From Isoetes taiwanensis (lineage: Eukaryota; Streptophyta; Lycopodiopsida; Isoetales; Isoetaceae): a stretch of DNA of 64,000 nt. Both the position numbers and the translations under genes were made by a program. Each line of letters opens with the position of its first letter. Position 1 is the stretch's first letter. The stretch lies in the NCBI GenBank assembly GCA_021234155.1, contig JAJEKV010000056.1, positions 7,032,618 to 7,096,617 of the forward strand, written 5' to 3'. This document shows, piece by piece, positions 23,181 through 34,457 of this stretch. The notes under the pieces were generated by a model. It was given only the letters and a program-made list of their open reading frames with translations, was not told where the DNA came from and ran no database searches.

Positions 23181-23583
23181 AGAGAAATGTTGAAGGCCGC
23201 CGCGATAAATTTCTTGTATAATACTATCTATCTATCTATAAAGTTTATTTATTGTCATTAAGCATGACAGAACAAAATGTGCAAATTAGGCAGTTCCTTT
23301 TTTCAAATTCGGTCATTTCAAGGACATCCAGTATGGAAGACACGGCATGATGATGTAGGGCATGTGTTCAAGACAATGGTAGTCTGTAGATGCGGTGTAC
23401 GTGGTTTTGCCAATAACTTTAAGCCCTAATGAAGGGAGGGGCAGTGATCAATGTTTAAGCCAACTTTTTTGGGTTGCCCCTAAGGGGGCAAACCCTCGTT
23501 TATGTGGGTTTGTGGCATATTCCATGTATATGCCAGTATATACTCAGAATATACCTATAACTGCTCCAAACCCATTATGGGCT

Positions 23584-24310
23584 GTAAACTGGCGGTGGCT
23601 TCTGAACTGGACAACCACTCTCGAAACCGGCTAACCAGAGAGGCTTCTTTCCTCATCAATACTTCTGAAATCAGGAAATCTACAGAAATATTAGGAGGAG
23701 CAACCCATTTCAACGCCTCAGTCCCTGCAAGATCAAAGCATTCTGCACATTTCAAAAATCCTTTCTTTTATGAAGGCCTTTTGGCTGAGGCAAGAGAAAT
23801 TCTTACAGATATATCTGCTCCATCTAACATTTCGATCCTCAGGGATGGTCCAGAGGGATTGCTTCACAGGAAAATGCTTCTGATATATTTTGGGAGCTAA
23901 AGTTAGGCATCTTCGGCAAGGCAGCAGGGGCGGGGACTGTATCTGCAGGTGTAACTATGGATGTCATTTTTTATCCTTTGCCTGAGCTCTGTGGAAACAT
24001 GAGAAAATGTAGATTTATATACAACTGTGGATCTTTTTGAGGACCACACAACCAAAATCCTCTGCCCCTGCCTTCTACACCTAAAGCTTAAATACTGGAG
24101 CACAAAAATGCCCATAGAGCCAGAGTATTTCAAAGTAGGCTGGAAGCATCTATTATGTGAGCCGAGATACATTGCGGAAATCTGCTCAGCCATCATAGCT
24201 AGAGTTTCTAAATCCCACACTGTTATCCCTGGTTGCCCAGAGCATGCCTCTCCGGTTAGCCGGTTTCAAGAGTTGCTGTCCAACAATGGAAACGACCGAC
24301 AGTTTACTTA
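23584..24310. repeat. Inverted repeat, 62-bp arms, unclassified
   Basis: GTAAACTGGCGGTGG...CGAAACCGGCTAACCAGAGAGG at 23584-23645 is the inverted copy of 24246-24310, with about 80 percent identity by eye. The 600-bp interior holds frames of up to 132 codons on both strands without recognisable motifs. It may be a transposon remnant. Confidence 0.65.
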
Positions 24311-25222
24311 GGGCAACGCTCAACGCAGAACTCTGAAACCAGAAGGCATAATTATATCTTATGCTATACCTGTAATGTGAGGAAGGGAGACTATCCAAAA
24401 TATCCAATTGCTCCTGCAAATTCGTTATACCCACCTCCAGCAAATTCCTTATATCTGCAGATAATAGGATATCCTCATGTTAGTGGAAATGATCATGTTG
24501 CTTCTGCAGGAACACAATCAATTCAACCTCCAGTCATAAATCATCAAGACTCGGGCTTGCGGCTCAGGCATCCAAGGACCACTGATACGAAGGAACATAA
24601 ATGTACATAATCAATCCTTTATATATGATGCACTAGCTGCTGAAATGCCATGATATGCAAATGAATGGTTATATGGCAGGGAGCTAGCAAAAGGCTGTTG
24701 GAAATTCATGGCCAAATTGAATATTTCATTTTATATGATTTCTGTTCTGCATTTTATTCCGGATTTGCTTGAAGCTGCTAGCCAAAAAGGATATCCTGGA
24801 GCCTGCCAAAGGGCATAGTCATTTAATCTCCACCTATCAATATATTGATGGAAGTACTTCCACACCATCATAAATTTCTTAGCTCACTCGAGCTTTGCTT
24901 GTACAACCTGATCCTTAGCAGGACCACGGTTGTAGCTCAACTGTTTCCTTTTTATTTTATCAATGTATAAATGAGAAAGCTCTTTTATGAAACCACAGTG
25001 CAGACTTTTATGAAGAAGATTTGCATTTAGAATGTATAAAGAACTGTTACTATAAAGATTTTGCTATTTCGAGCGTAGGTGCTGGCTTGTCAAGGACTTG
25101 CATTTTGGATCATTTTAGGTTTTGAGCTCCAGGAGTGCAGAGTATAGCACATTTAAATAAGAATTTATCTTTGAAATTTGGCAGCAAAAATCTGGCACTT
25201 GAACGAAATTCCGGCGTTGTCA
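24311..25222. other. Intergenic, upstream of the epoxide hydrolase locus
   Basis: No motif-bearing frame is seen. The sequence becomes plant 5'-flank-like near 25050-25222, with a 5' UTR ending GTTGTCA just before the ATG. Confidence 0.4.
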
Positions 25223-27337
25223 ATGGAGCTAAATGTGAAGCACAGATTCATCAAAACCAATGGAATCCGAATGCATATAGCAGAACAAGGATCAGGTATT
25301 ATTGTATGTTTGTCAATTGAGAACAGAAACTATTAGGGACTGCAATTATGTACTCATATATGACAGCTGAATGATATGTTTATACAGAAAATTTGCTAAT
25401 GTTTGCCTTAGATGTGAGTATTACACTTGTATTACTAATTGCTTGTGCTAACCTATGAGCAAAAGCACCAACTAAACAATTTGCAATTTTTGTATGCGAT
25501 CAGATTGAGATAATTTATGTGTATAATCTCTTAATCTATTATGAATACAGGTCCATTGGTCCTATTGCTTCACGGTTTCCCTGAAACCTGGTATTCCTGG
25601 CGACACCAGATTCCTGAGCTGGCTAGAGCTGGTTATCATGTAGTTGTCCCAGATATGTGTGGATATGGGGAAACAGATGCTCCAAAAGGAATAGAGCAAT
25701 ATACATCATTTCATATAGTGGGCGACATAATAGGATTGCTTGACTTTTTTAAGAAGGCAAAAGTACTGTGTTATTCATGTTCTGGCTAATATATTGCTCA
25801 TTTTGTTGATCTTCTAAGTTTCGCACATGTTCATCAAACAATTTTTGCTCAGGCATTTGTCATTGGATATGACTGGGGTGCACTGAATTGGCTGGAGACT
25901 CTGCCAATTTCGGCCTGACAGAGTACATGCATTTGTGTCTATTAGTGTCCATTTTCAACCTAGGAAGGAGGGTAAAGCACCAGTAAAGCGTTTGCATGAG
26001 ATACTTGGTGAAGGATACTACTACTGCAGATTCCAGGTTTGTCTTTCCCTCTCCCTCTCATTGTCCTTCTTATGGTTAGGAAGTACTTAAGAAGGAAGCA
26101 GCAAACTGATAGGAAAAAGATTGAATAAGTAGGATAATCTCCAATCTGAAATTTCCAGAAGGATTGTTTAGGTGGTCCTCACTGGGGCAAATTGAGCCAC
26201 CAATTGGAAATGTTGCGCAGTAGATGGGAACAGATTCTGTCCAAGAACTTTGCCAACTTAAAATAACAAACCAGATCTGTCCAAAAAAAGCTTTAGCAGA
26301 TAGAGTGATCTGCTGGCTGGCTTACAAATTCCAGCTATGACCATCATAGAATGATTGTGTACCCTTGTATCTTATTTATGAAGCACATATGCCTAGGATT
26401 TAATGATGTTTGAATGCAGAAGTATTACATAAAAACTAGGGAATTGTAAAACTTAAAACTGCAAGTTTTCTACTATATTTATCTTGTAGTTGGGTTGCCT
26501 TTATTGGAAGCGTTGTAAATGGGCTCATTTGATAAAGTGATAAAGCTTTTTCCTTCTATTTATACCATAGTAGGCTCAATTTGATATCTGCGAGAATTGG
26601 CATGCCTTTTGTCATTTTCTATATTGTTGTCAAATTCGTAAAATGATTGTCTTAACCAGCAGAAGAACAACACCTCATCTATTTTTTGTGTTCACACGTG
26701 ATGCAAAAACCAGGTCGAGCTGAGGCAGACTTTGCACGTTTTAATACTGCAACTGTTCTTAAAAAGTTCATATTGACCAGCAAATCAGGGTTGTTACTTG
26801 CATCAGTGGACAAGGAACCTAATGACTTGCCATCCTGGATTACTGAAGAGGAAATTCAGTGTTATGCCAGGCAATTTGAAAGGACAGGATTCAATGGTCC
26901 ACTCAATTACTACATGGCTACAGACTTGTAAGTGCTTTATGTGAATATTAGCATTACTTGATGGCATTTGAGCTTTTGTCTTTGTAAATGCAGGACTTGG
27001 GAATTCATGGCACCTTGGACAGGTCAGGGTGTTCAGGTTCCAGTACTATACATACTAGGAGATCGTGATGTATCATATTCCTGGCGCCAAACCTTACATT
27101 CATGATGGTGGTTTTAGTAAAGATGTGCCTCAGCTTAAGGGTGTAATAGTACTGAAAGGTTCACACTTCATTCATGAGGAACAATTCAAACAAGTGAATA
27201 CTTCCATCCTCAACTTTTTGAAAGACTTCTTGAATCAAAGTTATAAATGTGGACGTGCTTCTAGTCCTTTGTATGGTACTACAGTTGAGGCAAATGAAAA
27301 GAAGTATCATAGTAGAGAAAAAACCTTCCAGAACTAA
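25223..27337 (+). pseudogene. Soluble epoxide hydrolase (alpha/beta fold), frameshifted
   Basis: Five exons are visible: 25223-25295, 25551-25762, 25853-26036, about 26707-26927 and 26994-27337. The start MELNVKHRFIKTNGIRMH is typical of plant epoxide hydrolases. Exon 2 has the oxyanion motif HGFPETWYSW and the GYGETDAP block. Exon 3 has IGYDWGA with the nucleophile Asp (usually GHDWGA). Exon 4 has GRAEADFAR and LNYYMATDL with a cap Tyr. Exon 5 has WEFMAPWTG, the triad Asp (GDRD) and His (SHFIHEE). Defects: a one-base gain in exon 3 after WGALNWL, a shift in exon 5 after GDRD, and the exon 4 acceptor reads AA where AG is expected. The enzyme would hydrolyse fatty-acid epoxides to diols in cytosol or peroxisome. 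As sequenced it cannot make a full protein, so it is a recent pseudogene unless these are assembly errors. Confidence 0.85.
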
Positions 27338-28071
27338 CCACTAGAAGCTTGTCGTCCTACAAAAGATGTCTCTATTGTCTTTTATAAACACATACAGAAC
27401 CATCTCTTGTCACATGATTTGCCATAAAATTTGTCAAGCACCCAGCGAGAGGAAGCAAATTATATGCTTAAATAAATAGCAGTATAACTAAAAATATGTA
27501 ACCACACACACATTCAGCATGGACAAATTTTTTCAGAGTATTCATAATTTCCTGAAGTATAGGACAATAATATTGTGCTCCAATCTAAGGGATCATTTAA
27601 TACATGCTCAGAAATCCAAAAGTATACACAGGTAATAGAGTTTGTTGAACAATATAGTATATCAAAGTAACGCAAAGAATATAAAACTTTGCATATATAC
27701 ATTCAAGTATGTACAAGCTTTGTTACTGAAGTTATGCAGATGGTGTTCACGTTTAAGTATATGTCTATCTATATGCAAAAATTTCCCACGGTGGTCTTTT
27801 GGCACCCCCCCTTTTTTTTTTATCGGACCCTAGCGGGGCCAGTAAAATCGCCAATATACACACCTAGCAAAACTTCCTGCTGCAAAGCTTCTTGTTGCCA
27901 AAATATTTTTGAGCAAAGCTTCTTGTTGCCGCATATGTTTTTCAACTTGCAAAGCATATTAAGCTGGATTTCTGTGCCAAATCTTGCAAAACTTCTAATT
28001 TTTGAGCCGGGCTGAGGTAACATCTGTGTTTAACATTAGTTTTGTTGAGATCAACGAAGTTAAACGATCAT
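27338..28071. other. No supported gene
   Basis: This is 3' flank of the epoxide hydrolase. A C10-T10-type tract is at 27805-27820. Duplicated phrases (CTTGTTGCC after AGCTTCT or AAAGCTTCT) occur at 27885-27930. Confidence 0.4.
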
Positions 28072-28341
28072 GAACTTATTTTTAGGTCGGGCACTATGCA
28101 TCAAAGACTATGCGCACATCCCTTTGGGACATAGAGCAACCCTTCGTGTGCAGCACCTTGTTTTTTCAAGTCATTTTTCCATTATCCTTCTAAAGAATGA
28201 TATGTTGAACTTATTTTTAGGTCGGGCACTATGCATCAAAGACTATGCGCACATCCCTTTGGGACATAGAGCAACCCTTCGTGTGCAGCACCTTGTTTTT
28301 TCAAGTCATTTTTCCATTATCCTTCTAAAGAATGATATGTT
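28072..28341. repeat. 135-bp perfect tandem duplication
   Basis: Two copies with a period of exactly 135 bp, beginning GAACTTATTTTTAGGTCGGG, appear identical by eye over their full length. Because 135 is divisible by 3, a frame stays open through both, but no protein motif is seen. The identity implies a very recent duplication. Confidence 0.95.
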
Positions 28342-31140
28342 ATGTAATACATAAACCATTGAGACTTTCTAGGGAGTAACAGGCAAGCAATGTTAAAATG
28401 CCTATTAGTTGTTTGTAATAATTGGAAACAATAACATTGGAAGCAATTTATATAGCAGCCTAGAAGTGTGAGTGAGGAAATTGTAAGCCAAATATGTAGT
28501 TCCATTTTATTTAGTATTTTCTTCAGCAATTGTTCATTCTTTATAGATTTGGCTTTCTTTCATTTAATTATTGTGCATTCATTGAACATCTCCTGCACAA
28601 TAGTCTAAAACTGTTCTAAAACTGTTGTGATAGCTAAGCATCAATTATGAACTTTGGATAAAACATGGGGCTAGCTTTGAAGCCTCATTTCCAGCAATGT
28701 GATTTCACAATATGAAACCTATTTTAGCATATGAATATGGTCCAAATAGATAATAAAAAGCTAGAACATCGTAACACTACAGGACGAAACAAAGATGGAG
28801 CCACTTCAACTGTAACATAGCTTCAAATTATATAATGTATATCCTGATATTGCACGAACATTGCACGAACATAGCATTTTCAAATGCATTTGCAAGCAAT
28901 GTTGAATCTATTTCAAGTTGCAAGATACATTATGTTTCCTTGATTTTTGCTCAGTTCTACACCTAAGTGTAAAAAGCCGTTAACCGTAGACCATTGGCAA
29001 TCAATGATGCACATAGGAATGGTTGCATCAAAATCAAAATGTGATTCATATCACATTTACCTTAGAATGTATTTACCTTGGAATTAAAGATACATAAAAC
29101 AAAAGATGATGTTCACCATCTCTGATTGCATGTAGAAAGACATGAACAAAAAATCTTGTCCAAAACAACAATCGGTTACAAAACGCTAACCTGCATATGT
29201 ACCTGTGTTTATCAGCTTTCCCATTGTGGGGCAATAAAAAATTTGCCAAGGAATCTATCCTAGAGCTTAGCCTGATAATTTGAATGCCTTGCAAACTTAT
29301 TACCTTTGACAAAAGGTGCATTAGAATATTTGAATTGAGAGGATCTTCTACCTGTAGATCATGCTGGTCAATTGTCCTTCCACAGTGGAGGTAGCTACTG
29401 CTGGCAATCATATAAACATGTTGCATGCATTAACTGCTCATAACTCTTCAGGGATTTGGAAGTGTTCTAACAAACCAAAAGTTTAATCGAATGTCAGGCA
29501 CACGGGCACACGTTCGTCTTCAGCATAACTGGAGCTTGAGGAAAAGGTTCTCACGGGACTCCTTCAAGCCTTATCAGCACACAATTTTAGTGAGCAGAGT
29601 TGAACTTTCATTTCATTATAAGATCGGAAAGCAACATATTTTTAATCTATTCTAAAATTCACAAAAGAATAGATGTAACCGTCTATATCCTTATGTTAGT
29701 CGTATCCTGCTTACCATTGAGTTACCTTGAGGGAGCACAATTATGTAACTCATGCCAAAATCACTATTATGTACCACATGAATGAGTACTCCAGATAAAA
29801 TTCTGTTTTTTGCGGAAAGCAGACCACTGCATGTTCAAAAACAAATAGTCAAGTAATATTCCACCCTGATAGATGGAGTAATCAGAAAACGAAACACCAG
29901 TGACGTAAAAGGACAATCATGTTTCCTAAATTTGCTGGACGACCATGGAAAAGGCAGCTTACAATCTTGTGATCTTGCATGCTAGAATTCCAAAACCCAC
30001 CTCGAACATTATAATATTGCTTCTAGAGTACCAAATCTCCAACAATCTGATCTTTTACATTGCCTAAATGATGGCATTACATAATTCTTTATTCAAAAAA
30101 CCTGAAGATAACATAAAGAGGAATAAAACATCATACAGATTAAGAGCAAATAGAAGAAAAAGAGTGTTGCTGTGGACAAACTGACCTGGAGTGTTATCAT
30201 TTGCGAGTCTATCTTCAATTTTACTTTATTGGAAAAATCGTTTTCTTTTCTTGAAACGTTAGGCACCTGCAGTGTGCTGCATAGAAACAACGAAGAATAC
30301 TGCATTTTTATGCAAAAAGGAAACAGTTTTAAGTCCCAAAGAAAAGGAGATTGTTTTGATTCATTACCCCTTATCTTCCCCTCGATTACCATCCATATTA
30401 AAGCTTATGTATCTTTCATCTGTGTTAAATATTTGGGACAAAAAAATCCGAGGTGCCAAGAGGTACACAATATGTACTGCGAGTAAAACGGGGTGCAGTA
30501 TTTCGAGGTGAATGAATCCATGTTTTTGTAACTCTGCAAATGCAATAAACCTAGTTTATGTCTTCACAAAAATGACCCTTGAAAATAAAGACGAAGTATT
30601 CAACGACTGGAGCGGAACACATACCTACAATCCCATCGACCCTGAAAGGATGTTGCATGCCGAAAATGGAGTTATGGCACCTGGACATGATCCCTAATGT
30701 AATAGATACATGTTAACCTTGAAGCAAATAGAGTGCCATAGTATAGTATTTCCAGCAGCAACATGATTTCAGATGAGACTGCATATATCATCTTAACTGT
30801 AGAAATCGGACAGTATAATTGCCAAATGTGAAGATTATAAGGGCAGCATTAGAAAATCTAAGGTTAAAAGCCAGGGCAAGCCAGAGTCTCCATAGCAATG
30901 GCATATAAGAGGAAAGGATTGCATTGAAGGAGCCCGGAAAGGAGAATAGCTCCTCGATAGGCCGCAAGCAGCTGATGGCAATCTTGCCCGCGATTATCCA
31001 ATCAGGCAAAACACACGCTAAAACTAAAGGGGCCGATACACACTAAAACTAATAAAACTAATGTAAGCCGTCGATCTATGCCAGAGTAAATCTCAGCCGT
31101 CCAGTTTAGGGCGGATCCAATCAATACACCATAAAAAGGG
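28342..31140. other. No supported gene
   Basis: About 2.8 kb of AT-rich intergenic DNA. Frames on both strands (e.g. 29073-29426 and 30093-30392 minus, 30172-30486 plus) are short, overlap each other and show no motif. Confidence 0.45.
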
Positions 31141-31147
31141 AATTAGG

Positions 31148-31158
31148 TTAGGGTTTTG
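31148..31158 (+). promoter_or_regulatory. Telo-box in the RPL31 promoter
   Basis: TTAGGGTTTTG, the plant telo-box (AAACCCTAA on the other strand), lies about 50 bp upstream of the RPL31 start codon. Telo-boxes are characteristic of plant ribosomal-protein genes and probably mark the core promoter or transcription start region. Confidence 0.75.
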
Positions 31159-31204
31159 GCCGCCAGAAGAGCAAAGCTGAACCGCGGGAGCGGAGGTCAG
31201 AGCG

Positions 31205-31679
31205 ATGGTTGAAAAAACTAAAGGCCGGAAGGACGAGGTCGTCACTCGAGAGTATACCGTAAATCTGCACAAACGCTTGCATGGATGGTAAGTCTTTCTG
31301 TTGCATGGATTTGCTCAGCGCATGAGCTGTTTTGTATAACCAGATCAGAGTAAGTAGTGTATTGGAGTCTCAAGAGTGCCTTTGTATGTTTGGTTTCAGC
31401 ACGTTCAAGAAAATGGCCCCAAAAGCTATTAAGGAGATAAGAAAGTTTGCACAGAAGGCCATGGGCACTAAAGATGTGAGGGTAGATGTCAAACTTAACA
31501 AGCATGTATGGAGCCGTGGTATCAGAAATGTTCCTCGAAGGGTTAGAGTTCGTATTTCGCGTAAGAGGAATGATGACGAGGATGCCACAGAGGAACTTTA
31601 CTCGTATGTTACCGTAGCAGAACTTCCTCCAGAAGGCTTTTCAAATCTTGGCACTAAGAATGTTGAAGAAGAAGATTGA
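31205..31679 (+). CDS. RPL31: 60S ribosomal protein L31 (eL31)
   Basis: Two exons (31205-31287 and 31400-31679) join in phase, with a GTAAGT donor and a TTTCAG acceptor, to give 120 residues, the normal length for plant eL31. The protein starts [20 protein letters not shown], continues [20 protein letters not shown], has the core [13 protein letters not shown] and [19 protein letters not shown], and ends in an acidic tail. eL31 is a cytosolic large-subunit protein near the peptide exit tunnel. The frame is intact and the promoter has a telo-box, so this is very likely the one clearly functional gene here. The intron rules out a retrocopy. Confidence 0.97.
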
Positions 31680-32185
31680 AGGTAATGAATGATAGTATTT
31701 TGACACTCTCTGTATCCAATTTTTCTATTAAATATTCTGTGGAACTAGAGTTTTAATCGATTTTTGTTAAAGTAAAATGAGTTCTGTACTCACAGTAGCT
31801 GAACCATCTTTAAATTGATCAACTAGTGTTTGATTTTGATTTTGATTTTATTGTGCGTATGGCCTATTTGTGGCACAAAGTTGTGGCACTTTTTTGGTGA
31901 CAATCGTCTTGGAGTTGCCTCAACTTGTATCTACATTCTAATTGTTAAGCAATCTATCTGGATGGTGAAAATAGCTTAATCACGCTGGATAAATTCCGAC
32001 CATTGGTACCCAAAGCTATTTCTCTGGGATCAATGTTGCACCTCCATATAAAACAGGGATGTCTGCCTAAAGAGCATTAAAGGTCTGTAGAGCCACAGTT
32101 GCAGCCCTAAGTTGCCATCTATCCTGCATCCTTTGTTGCGTGTGGCAAGGGCAGTTGAGGGCAATCGGATCCCCTTTTTGCAAGG
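31680..32185. other. RPL31 3' flank; no further gene
   Basis: The 3' UTR presumably lies within the first 150 bp. No other reading frame is supported. Confidence 0.5.
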
Positions 32186-32189
32186 AGTA

Positions 32190-33200
32190 ATTTTCGCTGG
32201 GAAGAAATTTTCAACTGATGAAAGTTCTACAATGAAAAAAAGGAGGTTTGAAATTTGTCCTCGATTTTTTCTCTCTGGCATGTTTTTGGTGTTTTCTTTG
32301 GCGGCGCCGCATAACTTGGGACTGCAGATCATGAGCGCCACCTAACCTGGGATGGCAGATCAGTCAAGAATCGGGTGGACATCAACTCCAAGTTACAATC
32401 GGATCAGCAATCAGTCACAATCGGATCATCAACTCCAAGTCACAATCGGATCAGCAATCAGTCACAAGTTGGATGGCAGATCAGTCACAATCGGGTGGAC
32501 ATCAACTCCAAGTTTTGCCTTGAACGGCGTTCGGTGTTGAAATTTCATGCCCCCTCCTTTTTATTTGCTATGCTTGCTACTTTTAGTTTTTTTAACATAG
32601 GGTATGGTCTCCACGTTGCATACACTTATCTAAACCCGAAATATTGCATTGAAGGTATCTCTCAGATACCTAAAGATTCTATTTGCACACTTATCTAAAC
32701 CTGATACAACATCGAAGGTATCTCTCAGATACCTAAGGATTCCATTCGCATGCTGGAAAAAAAATTGTGCTTAAGTGATTAAACTTGGCTTACTTACAAG
32801 GGTTCAAAGTAAGGGCGGACATGGATCCCTACTAAGTCGTAGCCTGACAAAATTTGAGGCCAATCCAAGAACAAAGTTTGTGACCATTTCTATTTGGGCA
32901 CATATCATCAAATCCAAGAACAAAAATTTTCCAATTTCTATTGCTGCTGATTTGATAACTGCTTGGGACAAATACAAAATCCCTAGAAATTAAGATAGAT
33001 TCACTAGAAGACAAAGATAGATTTGCTAGAAGATGAAGCTTCCTCGCTACAAGAAATTTGCTAGAAGACGAAGCTTCCTCGCTACAAGGGTTTTTTTGAT
33101 GGGGTTCCTTGATTTTTTCTTTTGTATTGTTCTTGGCTTGTTTTTGGCAGGGTCTTCGCTGGTGGCGCTCCTTAACTTGGGATGGCAGATTAGGAGCGCC
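32190..33200 (+). repeat. Dispersed repeat, copy 1 (related to 43.4-44.4 kb)
   Basis: Blocks recur in the same order at 43410-44390: AAGAAATTT..CAACTGATGAAAGTTCTACAA, GAAATTTCATG, GGTATGGTCTC, CAGATACCTAAAGATTC, and CACTAGAAGACAAAGA followed by GAAGCTTCCTCGCTACAAG. A further partial duplication of the last block lies at 33015-33090. No protein is recognised; it is probably a non-autonomous or decayed element. Confidence 0.75.
32350..32515 (+). repeat. Short tandem repeats of CAATCGG/ATCAGTCA units
   Basis: Units such as GTGGACATCAACTCCAAGT and CACAATCGGATCAGCAATC recur about four times within 165 bp. The corresponding site of copy 2 (43.55-43.63 kb) has only one, so the expansion is local. 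Confidence 0.8.
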
Positions 33201-33203
33201 GCG

Positions 33204-33695
33204 TAGTGGGGCCCTCTATGTAGATTAAAATCCATTGTCATAATCAAGGACCCTCTATGTCCCTCTATGTTGATTAAAACCCATTGTCATAATCTCATCC
33301 ACACATCATCATTGTTTTCCATGCTAGATTATAGAGTAATAATGGACCTTACTAATAGAGTCGTTCTTAGGGGTCACAAAAGACCCATCAAATTGTTTGT
33401 GAGTGAAGAGAGGCTTTGAACTTTGTGTGATATAATTAATAGATAACATTTGATTTGTAGTCATGCTTTGCACTAACCTCCATCATGTCTATATGTGTTT
33501 GATGTCTATAGGGATGGCACACATAAAAGAAGAGTACATTATTGAGTTAAACTTGAATGACTTTTATGGATGGTGGATTAGCGCCTTTGGCAATTCACTG
33601 GCCTTTGTATCAAGCAGAGTTGTATTATAACTCATCTTAAATTTATTTCGAAACTTATGTTATTCGCAAAAATATCATTCTAATGATGGTGTCCA
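33204..33695 (+). repeat. Empty-site paralogue of the 4.6-kb transposon flanks
   Basis: 33204-33580 matches 36885-37255, the left flank of the transposon at 37,256, and 33577-33695 matches 41886-42001, its right flank. Here the two flanks are directly joined at GTGGATTA|GCGCC with a single ATTA. This related copy thus shows the unoccupied target and proves the 4-bp duplication. The segment includes an exon-like frame MAHIKEEYIIELNLNDFYGW preceded by a TATAG acceptor-like sequence. Confidence 0.85.
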
Positions 33696-34457
33696 TTCCA
33701 TGTCATGTTGAAATAGCATAACATATATTTAGAAAAGAGTGTCTCTATAATCTCCATGATATTTTGTTACTAACTTGTCTTCTAGAAATATTTATTGAAT
33801 CCTAGGCATACATAGGATTTATCCACAACTTTATCACATCATGCAACCTTTACAATAAGATCCTCTCTAAGCACATGGTTGTTACATGGGGTTACATATA
33901 TTAAAAAAAAGGGGTTTAATAAAAAAGCTAATCATGTAAGCTCGCTGGTTGTATTGATTAAAGCATTCTTATTTAGACATTGGATTATTTTGAATTGGTT
34001 TGGTAGACATTCGAGTCCCCATATTTCAAATTCCAAAACTTTAGGCGAACTTGTATTTAATATTTCAAAATTATAGGCGCCCTCAGTGAAATGGGAGGTG
34101 CCCAAAGGCCCCAACATATGCTCTGGATTATAGGATCGACAGATCCAATGACTAAGGTAGCCAAGGGTGCATCCGCATGTATTACATATGCTCTGGGCTG
34201 TAGGATTGATAGATCTGATGATCGCAGTAGCCAAGGGCGCATCTCATTTCTATTATTGAGAATATTGATTTAGGTGATCTTTTACTAAAGGCGATTAAAA
34301 TTCATATAGATTTAATTTTACGACCCATAAAGACAAATAGTCTATGAGATCTAATGTATAACAAACATGCACATAGTAGGTCATTATTGTACATAATAAT
34401 CCATCCACATAAGTAAGGTTTTTATTATCTTTTAGTAACATTAAATGTCATGGTTCA
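33696..34457. other. Intergenic; 70-bp tandem duplication at 34114-34250
   Basis: Two copies of a 70-bp unit (ACATATGCTCTGG, TAGGATYGAYAGATC, GTAGCCAAGGGYGCATC) lie at 34114 and 34184. Nothing else is supported. Confidence 0.7.

Noticed and set aside
28070-28354. 94-codon repeated protein
   Set aside because: Open only because the 135-bp duplication is a multiple of three; no motif or splice context.
31205-31679. RPL31 as a processed retrocopy
   Set aside because: An intron with good splice sites and a telo-box promoter are present and the frame is intact.
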